Below are positions 50,467 through 62,295 of a stretch of DNA of 64,000 bases, piece after piece. The stretch lies in NCBI GenBank assembly GCA_903918195.1, contig CAIXDS010000022.1, positions 24,682 through 88,681 on the forward strand. The letters run 5' to 3'. The notes below the pieces were generated by a model that saw nothing but the letters and a program-made list of their open reading frames with translations, ran no database searches and was not told the DNA's origin. Made by a program: the position numbers and the translations under genes. This DNA is from an uncultured Acetobacteraceae bacterium. Its GTDB lineage: Bacteria > Pseudomonadota > Alphaproteobacteria > Acetobacterales > Acetobacteraceae. How positions within the stretch are numbered: the stretch's first letter is position 1; the number at the start of each line of letters is the position of its first letter.

Positions 50467-50623
50467 CGCTGCCTTCTCCCACCAGGAACACCGGCGGCTC
50501 GCCAGTGCCGGCGAGAAGATAACGACACGATAATGTTTATGACTGGTAAACCCCGCGTTCTGAGCGGGGCGTCGCTGTGTGCGGTCAGCGACGCCCCTTC
50601 TCTCGCCCTGGCCGGTTACGGCG

Positions 50624-51697
50624 TCACGGCGTGATGGCCACTTTCAGCACGCCATCGCGCTGGTTGGCGAACAGATCGTAGGCGGCCTCGATATCATCCA
50701 GCTTGAAGCGATGCGTCACCATCGGTTCCAGATTGAGCCGGCTGGATTCGATCACCGCCAGCAGCCGGCGCATCCGTTCCTTGCCGCCGGGGCAAAGCGA
50801 GGTGACGATCTTATGGTCGCCCAGGCCGGCTGCGAAGGCACCCAGCGGAATGCGCAGATCGCTCGAATACACGCCGAGGCTGGACAGCGTGCCCCCCGGG
50901 CGGATCACCCGCAGCGCCGCCTCAAACGTCGCCTGCGTGCCGAGCGCCTCGATGGCCACGTCCACGCCGCGGCCATCGGTGATGCGCATGATCTCCTCGA
51001 CCGGATCGACCTGCTTGAAGTCGATGGTGACATCCGCACCCAGTTTGCGCGCCACGGCCAGCCGCCCGGCGAGGGTATCGACGCCGATCACCGTAGTGGC
51101 ACCCGACAGCTTCGCGCCGGCGGTGGCACACAGCCCGATCGGCCCCTGGGCGAACACCGCCACCGTGTCGCCGATGCGGATGTTGCCGCTCTCCGCGCCC
51201 GCGAAGCCGGTGGACATGATGTCCGGACACATCAGCACCTGTTCGTCGGTCAGCCGGTCCGGCACCGCGCACAGATTCACCATGGCATCCGGCACCAGCA
51301 CATATTCGGCCTGGCAGCCGTCGATGGTGTTGCCGAAGCGCCAGCCGCCCATCGCCTTGTAGCCGTGTTTCGTGCCGGCGCCGTCCTGCGAGGAACAGCC
51401 GCACAGGCAGGCGGCGGAATGGCCGCTGGGGGTGATCGCGCCGGCGATGACCCGCTGGCCCTCGCGGTAGCCCTGCACGGAGCTGCCGAGCCGTTCGATG
51501 ATGCCCACCGGCTCGTGGCCGATGGTCAGGCCCTTGGCGACCGGATATTCGCCCTTCAGGATGTGCACGTCGGTGCCGCAGATCGTGGTCGTCGTGATGC
51601 GGAGCAGCGCGTCCAGCGGTCCGACATCAGGTACCGGCTTCTCGTCGAGAACGATACGCCCCCGCTCGACAAACACTGCGGCTCGCATTTTTGCCAT
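50624..51697 (-). CDS. Zinc-dependent alcohol dehydrogenase, secondary-alcohol type
   Basis: 357 residues. Catalytic zinc ligands: Cys in TTICGTDVHI, His-Glu in LTIGHEPVG, and Asp in CPDIMSTGFAGAE, an arrangement (C/H/D) like the Thermoanaerobacter secondary alcohol dehydrogenase. GGWRFGNTIDGCQAEYVLVP also matches that group. VFAQGPIGLCATAGAKLSGA is the cofactor fold. The structural zinc loop is reduced to CLCGCSSQDG. It oxidises secondary alcohols or reduces ketones. ATG at 51697 with GGAAGG upstream. It is divergent from the N-ATPase operon, 160 bases apart. Confidence 0.88.
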   Translation of the reverse strand: MAKMRAAVFVERGRIVLDEKPVPDVGPLDALLRITTTTICGTDVHILKGEYPVAKGLTIGHEPVGIIERLGSSVQGYREGQRVIAGAITPSGHSAACLCGCSSQDGAGTKHGYKAMGGWRFGNTIDGCQAEYVLVPDAMVNLCAVPDRLTDEQVLMCPDIMSTGFAGAESGNIRIGDTVAVFAQGPIGLCATAGAKLSGATTVIGVDTLAGRLAVARKLGADVTIDFKQVDPVEEIMRITDGRGVDVAIEALGTQATFEAALRVIRPGGTLSSLGVYSSDLRIPLGAFAAGLGDHKIVTSLCPGGKERMRRLLAVIESSRLNLEPMVTHRFKLDDIEAAYDLFANQRDGVLKVAITP

Positions 51698-51820
51698 GAC
51701 ATCACCTTCCTGTGGTGGTTTCCTCGCACATCGACTTGCAACTTCGTCGATTTTTCTGGAAATCACTTTAGCCATTTTGCCGATGGCTGGCAAGATTTGG
51801 GCTCGGCACGGTGCCCTTAG

Positions 51821-53684
<1,864 letters not shown>

Positions 53685-53688
<4 letters not shown>

Positions 53689-54017
53689 CCGCGCCGCCGC
53701 CCCCATCTTCGCCATCGCCCCCGTCTTCGCCATCACCACCGGACATGCCCGACGGGCTGGTCCGCTCGGTGCATGAGCGCGCCGAGCGAAGCCGCCGCGC
53801 CGACCGTGAGGGCGAGCCCTCCTTCGGCCAGCAACTGGCGCAGGTCGGCGTGCTCGGCTGGATGGTGGTGACACCGGCGCTGCTGCTGCTGTTCCTCGGC
53901 CGCTGGCTGGACCGCCGCCTCGGGTCCGGCATCTTCTGGAGCGCGCCGCTGCTCATGCTCGGCGTGTCGCTCGGCTGCTGGACCGCCTGGCGCTGGGTCC
54001 GCCGGGGTGTGCGATGA
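53685..54017 (+). CDS. atpQ: N-type ATPase accessory protein AtpQ (AtpI-like)
   Basis: 110 residues. A Pro/Ser-rich lead (residues 2-22, repeats of PSSPSPP) is followed by an amphipathic segment and two transmembrane helices (about 52-74 and 80-100). FGQQLAQVGVLGWMVVTPAL and LGRWLDRRLGSGIFWSA match the AtpI-like/AtpQ family found in N-ATPase operons, thought to help c-ring assembly or Mg handling. Overlaps atpC and atpR by four bases. Confidence 0.85.
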
Positions 54018-54301
54018 GCATTGCGGTCATGGCCGCGTTCGCGCTGCTCGGCGCGGCCGTGGGCGTCGCGCATTTCGTCAGCCTGCAGCGCAATGTTCGC
54101 TTGTACCTGTCGGCCGGACGCCTCCGTCACGCCGTCGCCCTGCAGGCCCTGCGCCTGGCGCTGACGGTCGCGCTGTTCGCCGCCGCCGCGCTGCAGGGCG
54201 CCGCCCCGCTGCTTCTGGCCGCCGGCGGCTTCCTGCTCGCCCGCACCTTCGTGCTCGCCCGCCACCAGCGCGCCGGCGCATTGCCCCCGGCCGCACCATG
54301 A
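54014..54301 (+). CDS. atpR: N-type ATPase accessory protein AtpR
   Basis: 95 residues with three hydrophobic helices (about 3-22, 40-60, 63-80). QALRLALTVALFAAAA holds the conserved Arg in a membrane helix that defines AtpR; known only from N-ATPase operons and proposed to contact the c-ring carboxylates during assembly. Position between atpQ and atpB is standard. Confidence 0.85.
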   Translation: MSIAVMAAFALLGAAVGVAHFVSLQRNVRLYLSAGRLRHAVALQALRLALTVALFAAAALQGAAPLLLAAGGFLLARTFVLARHQRAGALPPAAP

Positions 54302-54996
54302 TCGGCTCGCCGCTCGCCTCCAGCATCGCCTTCAGCATTGGTCCGGTGCCGGTCGCCGCGCAGGTGGTCACCACCTGGTGCCTGATGGCGGCGCTGGCCG
54401 GCGGCGGCTTCCTGCTGACCCGCCGGCTGCGCGCCGCCCCGTCACGCCGGCAGGCGGCGCTGGAACTGCTGGTCGAGGCGATCGCGGCCCAGATCCGCGA
54501 CACCATGCGAACCGATCCGGCGCCCTTCCTGCCGCTGATCGGCACCCTGTTCCTGTTCATCCTCACATCCAACTGGTCGTCCCTGCTGCCCGGCGTTGAT
54601 CCGCCCACCGCCCATCTGGAGACCGATGCCGCGCTGGCGCTGATCGTGCTGGTGGCCGGATTCTGGTTCGGCATTCGCGGGCTCGGCGTGGGACGCTATC
54701 TCGCCACCTTCGCGCAACCCACCCTGCTGATGTTGCCGCTCAACATTGCCGAGACCATCACCCGCAGCTTCTCGCTGGTGGTCCGCCTGTTCGGCAACGT
54801 CATGAGCGGCGTGTTCGTGGTCGGCATCGTGCTGTCGCTGGCCGGGCTGCTGGTGCCGATTCCGCTGATGGCGCTCGACCTGCTGACCGGCGCCGTGCAG
54901 GCCTACATCTTCGCCGTGCTGGCCATGGTCTTCATCGGCGGGGCGCTGGCCGAAGCGCGCCAGGACAGCGGCAAGGCAGACGGGGAAAAGGCATGA
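54298..54996 (+). CDS. atpB: N-type ATPase subunit a
   Basis: 232 residues, five to six helices. LPLNIAETITRSFSLVVRLF then GNVMSGVFVVG contains the essential stator Arg (RLFGN) facing the c-ring. NWSSLLPGVDPPTAHLETD is the usual periplasmic loop. AVQAYIFAVLAMVFIGGAL closes the last helix. It provides the two ion half-channels. Overlaps atpR and atpE by four bases. Confidence 0.94.
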   Translation: MIGSPLASSIAFSIGPVPVAAQVVTTWCLMAALAGGGFLLTRRLRAAPSRRQAALELLVEAIAAQIRDTMRTDPAPFLPLIGTLFLFILTSNWSSLLPGVDPPTAHLETDAALALIVLVAGFWFGIRGLGVGRYLATFAQPTLLMLPLNIAETITRSFSLVVRLFGNVMSGVFVVGIVLSLAGLLVPIPLMALDLLTGAVQAYIFAVLAMVFIGGALAEARQDSGKADGEKA

Positions 54997-55241
54997 ACGA
55001 CGTCATCCAGATCGCCAGCATCGCCGGCGCGGCGCTCGCCGTCTCGTTCGGCGCCATTGGTCCGGCGCTCGCCGAGGGCCGCGCCGTCGCTGCCGCCATG
55101 GATGCCATCGCCCGCCAGCCGGACGCCGCCGGCACGCTGTCGCGCACCCTGTTCGTGGGCCTGGCGATGATCGAGACGATGGCGATCTACTGCCTGGTGG
55201 TGGCGCTGCTGCTGCTGTTCGCCAATCCGTTCGTGCATTAG
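54993..55241 (+). CDS. atpE: N-type ATPase subunit c
   Basis: 82 residues, a two-helix hairpin. The loop RQPDA between helices is standard. Helix 2 carries the ion-binding carboxylate: MIETMAIYCLV, with E61, T62 and Y66. Helix 1 has a second carboxylate, E28 in GPALAEGRAV, at the place of the Na-binding Gln32 of Ilyobacter subunit c. The E..ET..Y set is the N-ATPase pattern; whether it selects Na or H cannot be settled by reading. Rings of this family are large, which favours ion pumping over ATP synthesis. Confidence 0.94.
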   Translation: MNDVIQIASIAGAALAVSFGAIGPALAEGRAVAAAMDAIARQPDAAGTLSRTLFVGLAMIETMAIYCLVVALLLLFANPFVH

Positions 55242-55245
55242 GGCG

Positions 55246-55989
55246 ATGCGGCTGGACCTCTGGACGCTGGCGCTGCAGGCGGTCAACGCCCTCGTCCTGG
55301 TCTGGCTGCTGGCGCGCTTCCTGTATCGCCCGATCAACGCCATCATCGCCCAGCGCCGCGCCGAAGCGGCGAAGCTACTTGCCGACGCCGCCGACGCGCG
55401 CACGCAGGCCGAGCAAAAGGCAGCTTCGCTCGACGCCGCCCGCGCCGGCCTCGCCGCCGAAGGCGAGCGCATCCGCGCCGAAGCCCACACGCGCGCCGCC
55501 GCCGACCGCGAGGCGCTGCTGAACGAGGCGCACGAAGCCGCCGCCGGGTTGCGGCGCGAGGCGGAGGCGGCAATCGCGCGCGAGCGCGCCGCCGCCCAGG
55601 CCGAGCTGGAACGCGCCGCCGCCGAACTGGCGGTGTCCATCGCCCGCCGTCTGCTGGCGCGGCTGCCGCCGGCGGTCGCGACCGATGCGTTCCTCGCCTC
55701 CCTCGCCGCCGATCTCGCGGCCCTGCCCGACTCCGCCCACCGTCAGTTCCTCGATCCGGGTGAGACCGTCACCGTCACCAGCGCCGTGCCGCTCGAAGCA
55801 CCGGCGCAGCTTGCCTGCCGCGCGATGCTGACGGGGGCCGGTGCCGTCAGCTTCACCACCGACCCCGCGCTGATCGCCGGCATCGAGCTGCATGCCCCAC
55901 ATGCGGCGCTGCGGGCGAGTTGGCAGGCCGAGTTGCAGCGCATCACCGCCGCGCTGGAGAAAACGAATGGCAACGCCGCCACGGCTTGA
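55246..55989 (+). CDS. atpF: N-type ATPase subunit b (with delta-like C-terminus)
   Basis: 247 residues, longer than ordinary b (about 160). One N-terminal membrane helix ([20 protein letters not shown]) is followed by a long Ala/Glu/Arg coiled coil to about 145. The remaining 100 residues ([30 protein letters not shown]) resemble the delta subunit C-terminal domain; N-ATPase operons lack a separate atpH, so this b subunit probably does both jobs. Its end overlaps the atpA start by 23 bases. Confidence 0.9.
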   Translation: MRLDLWTLALQAVNALVLVWLLARFLYRPINAIIAQRRAEAAKLLADAADARTQAEQKAASLDAARAGLAAEGERIRAEAHTRAAADREALLNEAHEAAAGLRREAEAAIARERAAAQAELERAAAELAVSIARRLLARLPPAVATDAFLASLAADLAALPDSAHRQFLDPGETVTVTSAVPLEAPAQLACRAMLTGAGAVSFTTDPALIAGIELHAPHAALRASWQAELQRITAALEKTNGNAATA

Positions 55990-57490
55990 GCGCTGGCTCG
56001 GCGAGGCCACCGCGCGCGTCGATGCGGCGCTGGCGGCGCCGCGCCTCGAGCTGGTCGGCCGCGTCCGTTCCGTCGGCGACGGCATCGCGCTGGTGACCGG
56101 CCTGCCGGAGGCGCGGCCTGGCGAATTGCTCCGGTTCGCCGCCGGCCAGCACGGCTTCGCCCATACGCTGGACGAAGATGCCATCGGCTGCGTGCTGCTC
56201 GATGATCCGGACAGCGTTGAGGCTGGCGATGCCGTGCATGGTACCGGCGAGGTGGTGCGCGTGCCGGTCGGCCCCGGCCTGCTCGGCCGCGTGGTGGACC
56301 CGCTCGGCCGTCCGTTGGATGACGGCCCGCCGATCACTGCCGAAGCGCTGGAACCGGTCGAGCGAGCGGCCCCGCCGATCGTGGACCGCGCGCTGGTGAC
56401 CGAGCCGGTGCAGACCGGCATCCTGGTGATCGACGCGCTGTTCGCGCTCGGCCGCGGCCAGCGCGAGTTGATCATCGGCGACCGCTCGACTGGCAAGACC
56501 GCCATCGCCATCGACACGATTATCAATCAGGCCACCGGTGACGTCATATGCGTCTATGTCGCCATCGGCCAGAAATCCGCCGCCGTCGCCCGCGCCATCG
56601 CCGCCGTGCGCACGCACGGCGCGCCGCAACGCTGCGTGTTCGTGGTCGCCGCCGCCGCCGCGGCGCCCGGGCTGCAATGGATCGCGCCGTTCGCCGGCAT
56701 GACCATCGCCGAGTATTTCCGCGACCGCGGCCAGCATGCGCTGATTGTGCTCGACGACCTGACCCGCCACGCCGCCACCCACCGCGAGATCGCGCTGCTG
56801 ACCCACCAGCCGCCGGGCCGCGAGGCCTATCCCGGCGACGTGTTCTACCTGCATGCTCGCCTGCTCGAACGCGCCGGCAAGCTGTCGCCGGCGCGCGGCG
56901 GCGGCTCGCTGACCGCGCTGCCGATCGCCGAGACCGATGCCGGCAATCTCAGCGGCTATATCCCGACCAATTTGATCTCGATCACCGACGGCCAGCTTGT
57001 GCTGGACGCCAGGCTGTTCAATGAGGGCCAGAAGCCGGCGGTCAATGTCGGCACCAGCGTCAGCCGCGTCGGCGGCAAGACGCAGGCCCCGGCGCTGCGC
57101 GATGTCACCGGCACGCTGCGCCTCGACTACGCCCAATTCCTTGAGCTGGAGATGTTCACCCGCTTCGGTGGCGTGCCGGATGCGCGGGTGCGCGCGCAGC
57201 TTCGCCGCGGCGAGCGGCTGCGCGCATTGCTGGCGCAGCCGCGCAACGCACCGCTGCGGCTGGCCGACGAGGTGGCGCTCGCCATTGGGCTGCGCGACGG
57301 CTGCCTGGACGCCGTTCCGCCGGACGCGATTGCGGCCCTGCGGCGCGACCTGCCGGCGTGGCTCGACACCCATGCCCGCGCGGCCGCCGAGGAGGTCATT
57401 GGCACAAGGCGCCTCGGTCCGGTCGCCGCCGCCGCGCTGCGGGACGCGGTCGCGGCGCTGGCCGCCCGTCACGCCGACCCGCCCGCATGA
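55967..57490 (+). CDS. atpA: N-type ATPase subunit alpha
   Basis: 507 residues. P-loop [18 protein letters not shown] (about 167-184), then [20 protein letters not shown] and [20 protein letters not shown], all alpha hallmarks. [20 protein letters not shown] then [10 protein letters not shown] is the signature. It holds the non-catalytic nucleotide sites. The ATG lies within the last codons of atpF in another frame. TGA overlaps the atpG ATG. Confidence 0.96.
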   Translation: MATPPRLERWLGEATARVDAALAAPRLELVGRVRSVGDGIALVTGLPEARPGELLRFAAGQHGFAHTLDEDAIGCVLLDDPDSVEAGDAVHGTGEVVRVPVGPGLLGRVVDPLGRPLDDGPPITAEALEPVERAAPPIVDRALVTEPVQTGILVIDALFALGRGQRELIIGDRSTGKTAIAIDTIINQATGDVICVYVAIGQKSAAVARAIAAVRTHGAPQRCVFVVAAAAAAPGLQWIAPFAGMTIAEYFRDRGQHALIVLDDLTRHAATHREIALLTHQPPGREAYPGDVFYLHARLLERAGKLSPARGGGSLTALPIAETDAGNLSGYIPTNLISITDGQLVLDARLFNEGQKPAVNVGTSVSRVGGKTQAPALRDVTGTLRLDYAQFLELEMFTRFGGVPDARVRAQLRRGERLRALLAQPRNAPLRLADEVALAIGLRDGCLDAVPPDAIAALRRDLPAWLDTHARAAAEEVIGTRRLGPVAAAALRDAVAALAARHADPPA

Positions 57491-58350
57491 CCGAGCGTCT
57501 GGCCGATATCGGCGCGCGTATCCGTAGTGTGCGCCAGTTGGAAACGGTAATCTCCGCCATGCGCAGCATCGCCGCCGCCCGCGCCCAGCAGAGCCGCGCG
57601 CTGATGGAAGGCGTGGACGCGCATGCCGGCGTGGTGGCGCAGGCGATCGCCGAGGCGCTGCATCTGCAGCCGGACGCGGAACAGCCGCCGCCGGCCCGAC
57701 ATGCCGCGCGCGCGGGGCTGGTGCTGTTCTGCGCCGAGCAGGGTTTCGCCGGCGGCTACACCTCCCGTCTGTTGGACGACGTCGCCCGGGTGCGCGCCGG
57801 GGCCGCTTTGTTCCTGGTCGGCAGCCGCGGCGCCGCGCTGGCCGAACAGCGGCGGCTCCCCCTCACCTGGCACACGCCGATGGCATCGCATGCCGACGGC
57901 ATCCCGGCGGTTGCCGGCCGCATCGCCGGCGCGCTGTTCGACCGCCTGCCACGCGACGGGCTGGAGCGGCTCGACATGATGTTCGCCATGTGGTCGCCGG
58001 GGCGCGGGCTGGAGCTGTGCCGCCGCTCCCTGCTGCCGCTCGACCGCCACGCCTTCGCGACGGTCCGCAACGGCATTCCGCCGCTGATCACCCTGCCCGC
58101 CCCGGTGCTGCTGGCGCGGCTGGCGGAAGAATACGTGCATGCCGAAATCTGCCGCGCCGCCATGCACGCCTTCGTGGCCGAGAACGAGGTCCGGGTGCAG
58201 ACGCTCGCGGCCGCCCGCAGCAACATTACCACCATGCTGGGCCGGCTGCAGGCGCGCGAGCGGCAGGTCCGGCAGGACACGATTACCGCCGAGGTGGTGG
58301 AACTCGGTGCCGCAACCGAAAGCCTGCGCCGGGCGGCGAGATCCCGCTGA
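57487..58350 (+). CDS. atpG: N-type ATPase subunit gamma
   Basis: 287 residues. [20 protein letters not shown] is the N-terminal helix and [20 protein letters not shown] the C-terminal helix of the central rotor shaft; both end helices are needed for rotation. The middle domain ([20 protein letters not shown]) matches the gamma GDRGLCGG-like region, much changed, as usual for N-ATPases. Last gene of the operon; eight bases before the convergent SulP stop. Confidence 0.9.
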   Translation: MTERLADIGARIRSVRQLETVISAMRSIAAARAQQSRALMEGVDAHAGVVAQAIAEALHLQPDAEQPPPARHAARAGLVLFCAEQGFAGGYTSRLLDDVARVRAGAALFLVGSRGAALAEQRRLPLTWHTPMASHADGIPAVAGRIAGALFDRLPRDGLERLDMMFAMWSPGRGLELCRRSLLPLDRHAFATVRNGIPPLITLPAPVLLARLAEEYVHAEICRAAMHAFVAENEVRVQTLAAARSNITTMLGRLQARERQVRQDTITAEVVELGAATESLRRAARSR

Positions 58351-58357
58351 CTCCGGG

Positions 58358-60178
58358 CTACACCAGGTAATAGAGGCTGGCCTCGCGGTCGGTCTTGTTC
58401 GTCCAGGTGGAACTGGCGCAGTGGGTGCAGCTATTGGCGTCGCCGACGATGTCGTAGGCATGGCGCACCGCCTGCAGCGTGGCGGAATCGGCATCGTCGG
58501 GTGCCTGCGGGAAGATGTGATCAGCCGGATACCAGCGCAGGAATCCCAGCTTTGTGATCGCCAGCAGAATGTCGGGCCGAACCCCCGCGAGCAGCACCGT
58601 GATGCCGACCCGGTCGGCTTCATGCAGAAAATGCTCGATCCGTTCGAGGCAGACCGCGTCGGGGTTGCGCACGCGCTTGAGCCGCAGCACGATCACCCGC
58701 ACCCCTTCCTCCACCGCCCGCCGCCGCAACTCATCGAGATAGCGGTCGAGTTCGGGCGCGGCGCCGAAAAACAACTCGCCTTCCAGATCGAACAGCAGGG
58801 TCGCGGTGCAGGGCGGGTCGGTCGGCAGACGCCCGCGCACGACGCCTTCGGCGCTGACGATCAGTTCGGCGCCCTTCAGCTTCGCCGCGCGCGGCACGAA
58901 CAGCAGGACCGACAGGCCGAAACCGACCAGGATCGACGCATCAAGACCGACCAGAATCCCGGTCAGCGCGGTGACAACGACCAATCCCCCATCATAGTTC
59001 GACGCGCGAAATGCGTAGCGCAGGCGCGGCAGATCGATTAGCCGTGCGGCGGTGAGCACCAGCAATCCCGCCAGCGCCGCCTTCGGGATGAAGCGGGTCA
59101 GGGGCGCCAGCAGCAGCAGCGCCACAGCCACCGCCACGGCGGCGACGATCCCCGATGCCCGCGTGGCCGCATCGGCCTGGAAATTGATCGCCGACCGCGA
59201 CAGCGACCCCGAGCCCGGCACGCAGCGGAAGAATCCGCCAATGAGATTGGCGATCCCTTCAGCGAGGCACTGGCGATTGTAGTCGAGTGGCTGGCGGGTC
59301 TGGCTGGCGATGGTCTTGGCAATGGCGAGCGCCTCGATCAGCCCCAGGAAGGCGATGGCGACGGCGCTGGTGGAGAGTTGGGACACCCAGGCGAACTTGA
59401 TTTGCGGGATATGCGGCGACGGCAGGCTGGCCGGCACCGACCCGATCACCGCAATCGCCGTCTTGCCGTCCGCACCCGGTTGCGACCAGCCGAGCAAAAA
59501 AGCCGCCACGCCAACAAGCACAAGACCCAGCAGCATATCCATCTGCGGCAATCGCCAGGCGCGCACGGCGCGGCGCAGGATCAGGGCGAGCACGATGGTG
59601 GCGGCACTGATGGCGATCGCGCGGGCATTGCATGGATCGCCCTCGGTCAGCGTCATCCAGACGCGAACCAGGATGTTCTGATCGCCCGTTCCGCGGTCGC
59701 GCACGCCGACAAGATTGCCGCTCTGGCCGATTGCCAGCAGAAACGCGGCGCCGACCATGAAGCCAAGAATGACGGATTCGGAAATATAGCGCGTCAGGTC
59801 GCCGAGCTTGAAGACCGCGATCAGGATCTGGATGCTGCCCACCATCACGCCGAGCAGGAACATCGCTTCGGCAGCCTCGATGCGGGCGTCCGGGTCGAAG
59901 AACGCCAGGGAGCTGAAGACGACCAGCGAAATGGCGCTGGTCGGTCCGTTGATCAGGTGCGACGAGGAGCCGAAGATCGAGGCGATAGCGGTGACCACAA
60001 TCGCCGAATACAACCCGAACTGCGGGTCGACGCCGGCCAGCAGGGCGTAGGCCATGCCCTGCGGCAGCGAGATGGCAGCGACCGTCAACCCGGCAACCAA
60101 GTCCCGGCGGCCTTCGTTCCAGCGATAATTCAAATTCCACGTCCGGCCGTGTTTGTCTGCCGCAGTCGAATCAAGCAT
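58358..60178 (-). CDS. SulP family anion transporter with STAS domain
   Basis: 606 residues. A 14-helix SulP core: AGLTVAAISLPQGMAYALLA then GVDPQFGLYSA near the N-terminus, GSGSLSRSAINFQADAATRA (about 322) in the substrate site. A STAS domain covers about 455-560 (TATLLFDLEGELFFGAAPEL, VIVLRLKRVRNPDAVCLERI). The C-terminus has CTHCASSTW. The family moves sulfate, bicarbonate or other anions with Na or H. The sulfate-type binding protein encoded next to it hints at sulfate. Bicarbonate is an alternative. Confidence 0.88.
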   Translation of the reverse strand: MLDSTAADKHGRTWNLNYRWNEGRRDLVAGLTVAAISLPQGMAYALLAGVDPQFGLYSAIVVTAIASIFGSSSHLINGPTSAISLVVFSSLAFFDPDARIEAAEAMFLLGVMVGSIQILIAVFKLGDLTRYISESVILGFMVGAAFLLAIGQSGNLVGVRDRGTGDQNILVRVWMTLTEGDPCNARAIAISAATIVLALILRRAVRAWRLPQMDMLLGLVLVGVAAFLLGWSQPGADGKTAIAVIGSVPASLPSPHIPQIKFAWVSQLSTSAVAIAFLGLIEALAIAKTIASQTRQPLDYNRQCLAEGIANLIGGFFRCVPGSGSLSRSAINFQADAATRASGIVAAVAVAVALLLLAPLTRFIPKAALAGLLVLTAARLIDLPRLRYAFRASNYDGGLVVVTALTGILVGLDASILVGFGLSVLLFVPRAAKLKGAELIVSAEGVVRGRLPTDPPCTATLLFDLEGELFFGAAPELDRYLDELRRRAVEEGVRVIVLRLKRVRNPDAVCLERIEHFLHEADRVGITVLLAGVRPDILLAITKLGFLRWYPADHIFPQAPDDADSATLQAVRHAYDIVGDANSCTHCASSTWTNKTDREASLYYLV

Positions 60179-60208
60179 GCGCTGCGTCCTTGTGCCGTCG
60201 ATTCGTTC

Positions 60209-61255
60209 TCAGTCGATTGCGGCCGGAGGTGGAGGTGCCGGCGTGTAGACCGTATCGATGATACCGTTCTCGGCAAAAAATTTCTGCTGCGCGTCCTCCC
60301 AGTCGCGGGCCAGCAGGGTGATCGGGAACAGGTCGAGCGTCGGCAACCGATCCGCATGTTTTTTCAGGATGTCGGCATTGATGGGCCGGTAGCCAAGCTG
60401 CGCCATGGTTTCCTGCGCCGCATCGGTGAACAGGAATGCGAGATAGGCCTTCGCCGCCGTCAGGTTCCGGTCGCGGGCGACGTTGGCATCGACCCAGGCG
60501 ACGAAAGGCTCGGCGAGAATGCTGACCGGCGGATAGACGATGGCAAGCTCACCCTTGGAGGCCGCCACTTCGCGCAGCGCCTCGTTCTCCCAGGTCAGAT
60601 GCACATCGCCGATATTTTCGACCGCGAAGGTCGTGGCGGCGCCACGCGCGCCGGCGTCGAGCACGGGGACATGCTGGTAAAATAGTTTCAGATAGGCGCG
60701 GGCCTCGGCCTCGCTGGCGCCCCGGCGCAGCGCCGCGCCCCACGCGGCCAGCGCGCTCAACTTGCCGTTGCCGGACGTCTTCGGGTCGGGCGTGATGATG
60801 CTGACACCAGGTGCGATCAGATCGGGCCAGTCGTGGATCTGTTTCGGATTGCCCTTGCGGACCACGAACACGATGGTCGAGACATAGGGCTGCGAGTTGT
60901 GCGGCAGTCGCTTCGACCAGCCCTCCGCGATCAGGCCGCGTTTGCGCAGGGCGTCGATGTCGGAATAGAGGCCCAGCGTCACGACGTCAGCCGGCTGCGC
61001 ACCGTCGATCACCGATCGCGCCTGCCGGGAGGAGCCGCCGTGCGACTGCGTTATGCGCAATGGCACGCCGGTCGCCTTTTCGTATTTCAGTACAAACTGT
61101 TCATTCAGGCTCTGGTACAGCTCGCGGGTCGGGTCGTAGGAAACGTTCAGCAATCGGGTTTCAACCCCGGCATCAAGGTTCTTCACCGTGATCAGCGCGG
61201 CCGCAACGACGATGCACGCAACCGCCGCGACGTTGGTCCAGCGAATTCTTGGCAT
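60209..61255 (-). CDS. Sulfate/thiosulfate-type periplasmic binding protein
   Basis: 348 residues. A signal-anchor ([19 protein letters not shown]) precedes [20 protein letters not shown], the Sbp/CysP opening. [18 protein letters not shown] is the oxyanion-binding loop, [20 protein letters not shown] and [20 protein letters not shown] further signatures. It binds sulfate or thiosulfate in the periplasm. No cysT/W/A genes accompany it, so it may serve a distant ABC transporter. ATG at 61255 is preceded by GAGAGG. SulP lies 30 bases downstream in the same direction. Confidence 0.9.
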   Translation of the reverse strand: MPRIRWTNVAAVACIVVAAALITVKNLDAGVETRLLNVSYDPTRELYQSLNEQFVLKYEKATGVPLRITQSHGGSSRQARSVIDGAQPADVVTLGLYSDIDALRKRGLIAEGWSKRLPHNSQPYVSTIVFVVRKGNPKQIHDWPDLIAPGVSIITPDPKTSGNGKLSALAAWGAALRRGASEAEARAYLKLFYQHVPVLDAGARGAATTFAVENIGDVHLTWENEALREVAASKGELAIVYPPVSILAEPFVAWVDANVARDRNLTAAKAYLAFLFTDAAQETMAQLGYRPINADILKKHADRLPTLDLFPITLLARDWEDAQQKFFAENGIIDTVYTPAPPPPAAID

Positions 61256-61262
61256 GGTGATG

Positions 61263-61457
61263 TCAGCGCCTCTCTGGACCAACAGGTGGATGGGCACCTT
61301 GCCGAACGCCCATCCGGCGCCTTGGCATTGTCGCGGCTGCGATGCTGGTCGCGGACCGGCCAGCGCCGCGCAGGTGTTCCCTCTCGCGGTCGCCCAGCAC
61401 GCCGGACCAATCGATCCTCTCCACTTGTGGGCCGAGATGCGGCATCCGGCTGATCAT
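61263..61457 (-). CDS. Small open frame of 64 codons upstream of the binding-protein gene
   Basis: It begins [20 protein letters not shown] with a strong ribosome site (CAGGAGATACCCC before ATG) and stops just before the sulfate-binding-protein start. The first 30 residues look protein-like; the rest is Arg/Ala-rich. It could be a small protein, a leader peptide or the shortened end of an older gene of the decayed sulfonate locus. I recognise no family. Confidence 0.3.
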   Translation of the reverse strand: MISRMPHLGPQVERIDWSGVLGDREREHLRGAGRSATSIAAATMPRRRMGVRQGAHPPVGPERR

Positions 61458-61519
61458 GGGGTATCTCCTGTGCGACGCGACCGCAATCGGCAGGGTGCAC
61501 CGGAAAGCCTCAAATTGAC

Positions 61520-61548
61520 AAGCTAAACATGTGCATTTCAATTATCAA
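61520..61548 (-). promoter_or_regulatory. Predicted promoter for the sulfate-binding-protein/SulP genes
   Basis: On the minus strand TTGATA, 17 bases, TAGCTT in a locally AT-rich stretch, about 265 bases upstream of the binding-protein ATG and about 65 bases upstream of the small frame at 61457. Confidence 0.35.
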
Positions 61549-61552
61549 CAAA

Positions 61553-61860
61553 CTAATACCGTGTGACGCGATCGTCCTCGCTGTGTCCGGCCATGGCATC
61601 GAGGACGACCAAGCCGGCGCGGGCGCGCGCCAGCACGACAACATGGCCATTCTGCACCGGATCGAGCCCGGCGAGCCTGCGCAGCAGCTTGATTTGCCGG
61701 CCCCGCTGCGGCCCAACCGAGCCACGAATTCTCCCGCCAAAATCCGTAGATTGAGCGCGTGCAATACCGGCGCACCGCCGAAGGCCGCGCGTGCGACCAC
61801 GGATGCGAAGCCGGGCGCGGATGCCGAGATCGCGCCGTCGCCGCCGAAGATCGAGGCCTG
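61553..61860 (-). pseudogene. Remnant of an SsuB-type sulfonate ABC transporter ATPase
   Basis: The minus strand reads APVLHALNLRILAGEFVARL then GRSGAGKS (Walker A), then needs a one-base shift to continue KLLRRLAGLDPVQNGHVVVL; it ends at a TAG soon after. Only the first third of an ATPase remains. The order ssuD-then-ssuB with no permease between shows a deletion of ssuC. Confidence 0.75.
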
Positions 61861-62066
61861 ATCGACCAGATTCTGCTCGGCCGGGCGTGTGGACAGATCA
61901 AGCAGCGGGAACAGCAACGCGGCGAGCGACAGGCTTCCCCCAGATGCGGGAAGCCGGAGCCGACAATGGTATCGATGCCGAGGGCGCGGTACTCGTCAAT
62001 ACGCGCCGTGACCGTGGCCGGCGAGGTCGGCCGGATTGCCGCCGACGACGAATTGGGCAGCGGGCG
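61861..62066 (-). pseudogene. Remnant of an SsuD-type alkanesulfonate monooxygenase, C-terminal end
   Basis: In successive frames the minus strand gives AQFVVGGNPADLA, ARIDEYRALGIDTIVGSGFP then HLGEA, and LAALLFPLLDL. This matches the C-terminal part of FMNH2-dependent alkanesulfonate monooxygenases (ARIDEYxxLGIDTFILSGYP then HLEEAxxxAELLFPLL). At least two frameshifts are needed. It runs directly into the SsuB remnant. Confidence 0.75.
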
Positions 62067-62295
62067 GATTCACCCAGCGAGGTTGTGCCCGGACGCAGGG
62101 CAATCCGGCATTGCCGATTCGTGGGTCCTTCAGACCATCCCCCCCCCGTGTTTCGCACGCCATCGGATGGAATCGATCCCCCAGCCCGGGTAAGCTCGCC
62201 TCCCACTGTCAAGGAAATTCCAGGTGCGATTTCCCTGCTCGTTCCCGGGATCGCCATTGCGGACCGGACGCTGAGGCGGCTAGGAGAAAGGCTGT
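62067..62295. other. Intergenic DNA, nothing recognisable
   Basis: No coding frame with support. It includes a run of nine C (62139-62147). The promoter of the tRNA gene should lie at its right end but I see no clear match. Confidence 0.4.

Noticed and set aside
62139..62147. Nine-C run as a second phase-variable tract
   Set aside because: It lies in DNA with no gene, so a length change has no visible consequence.
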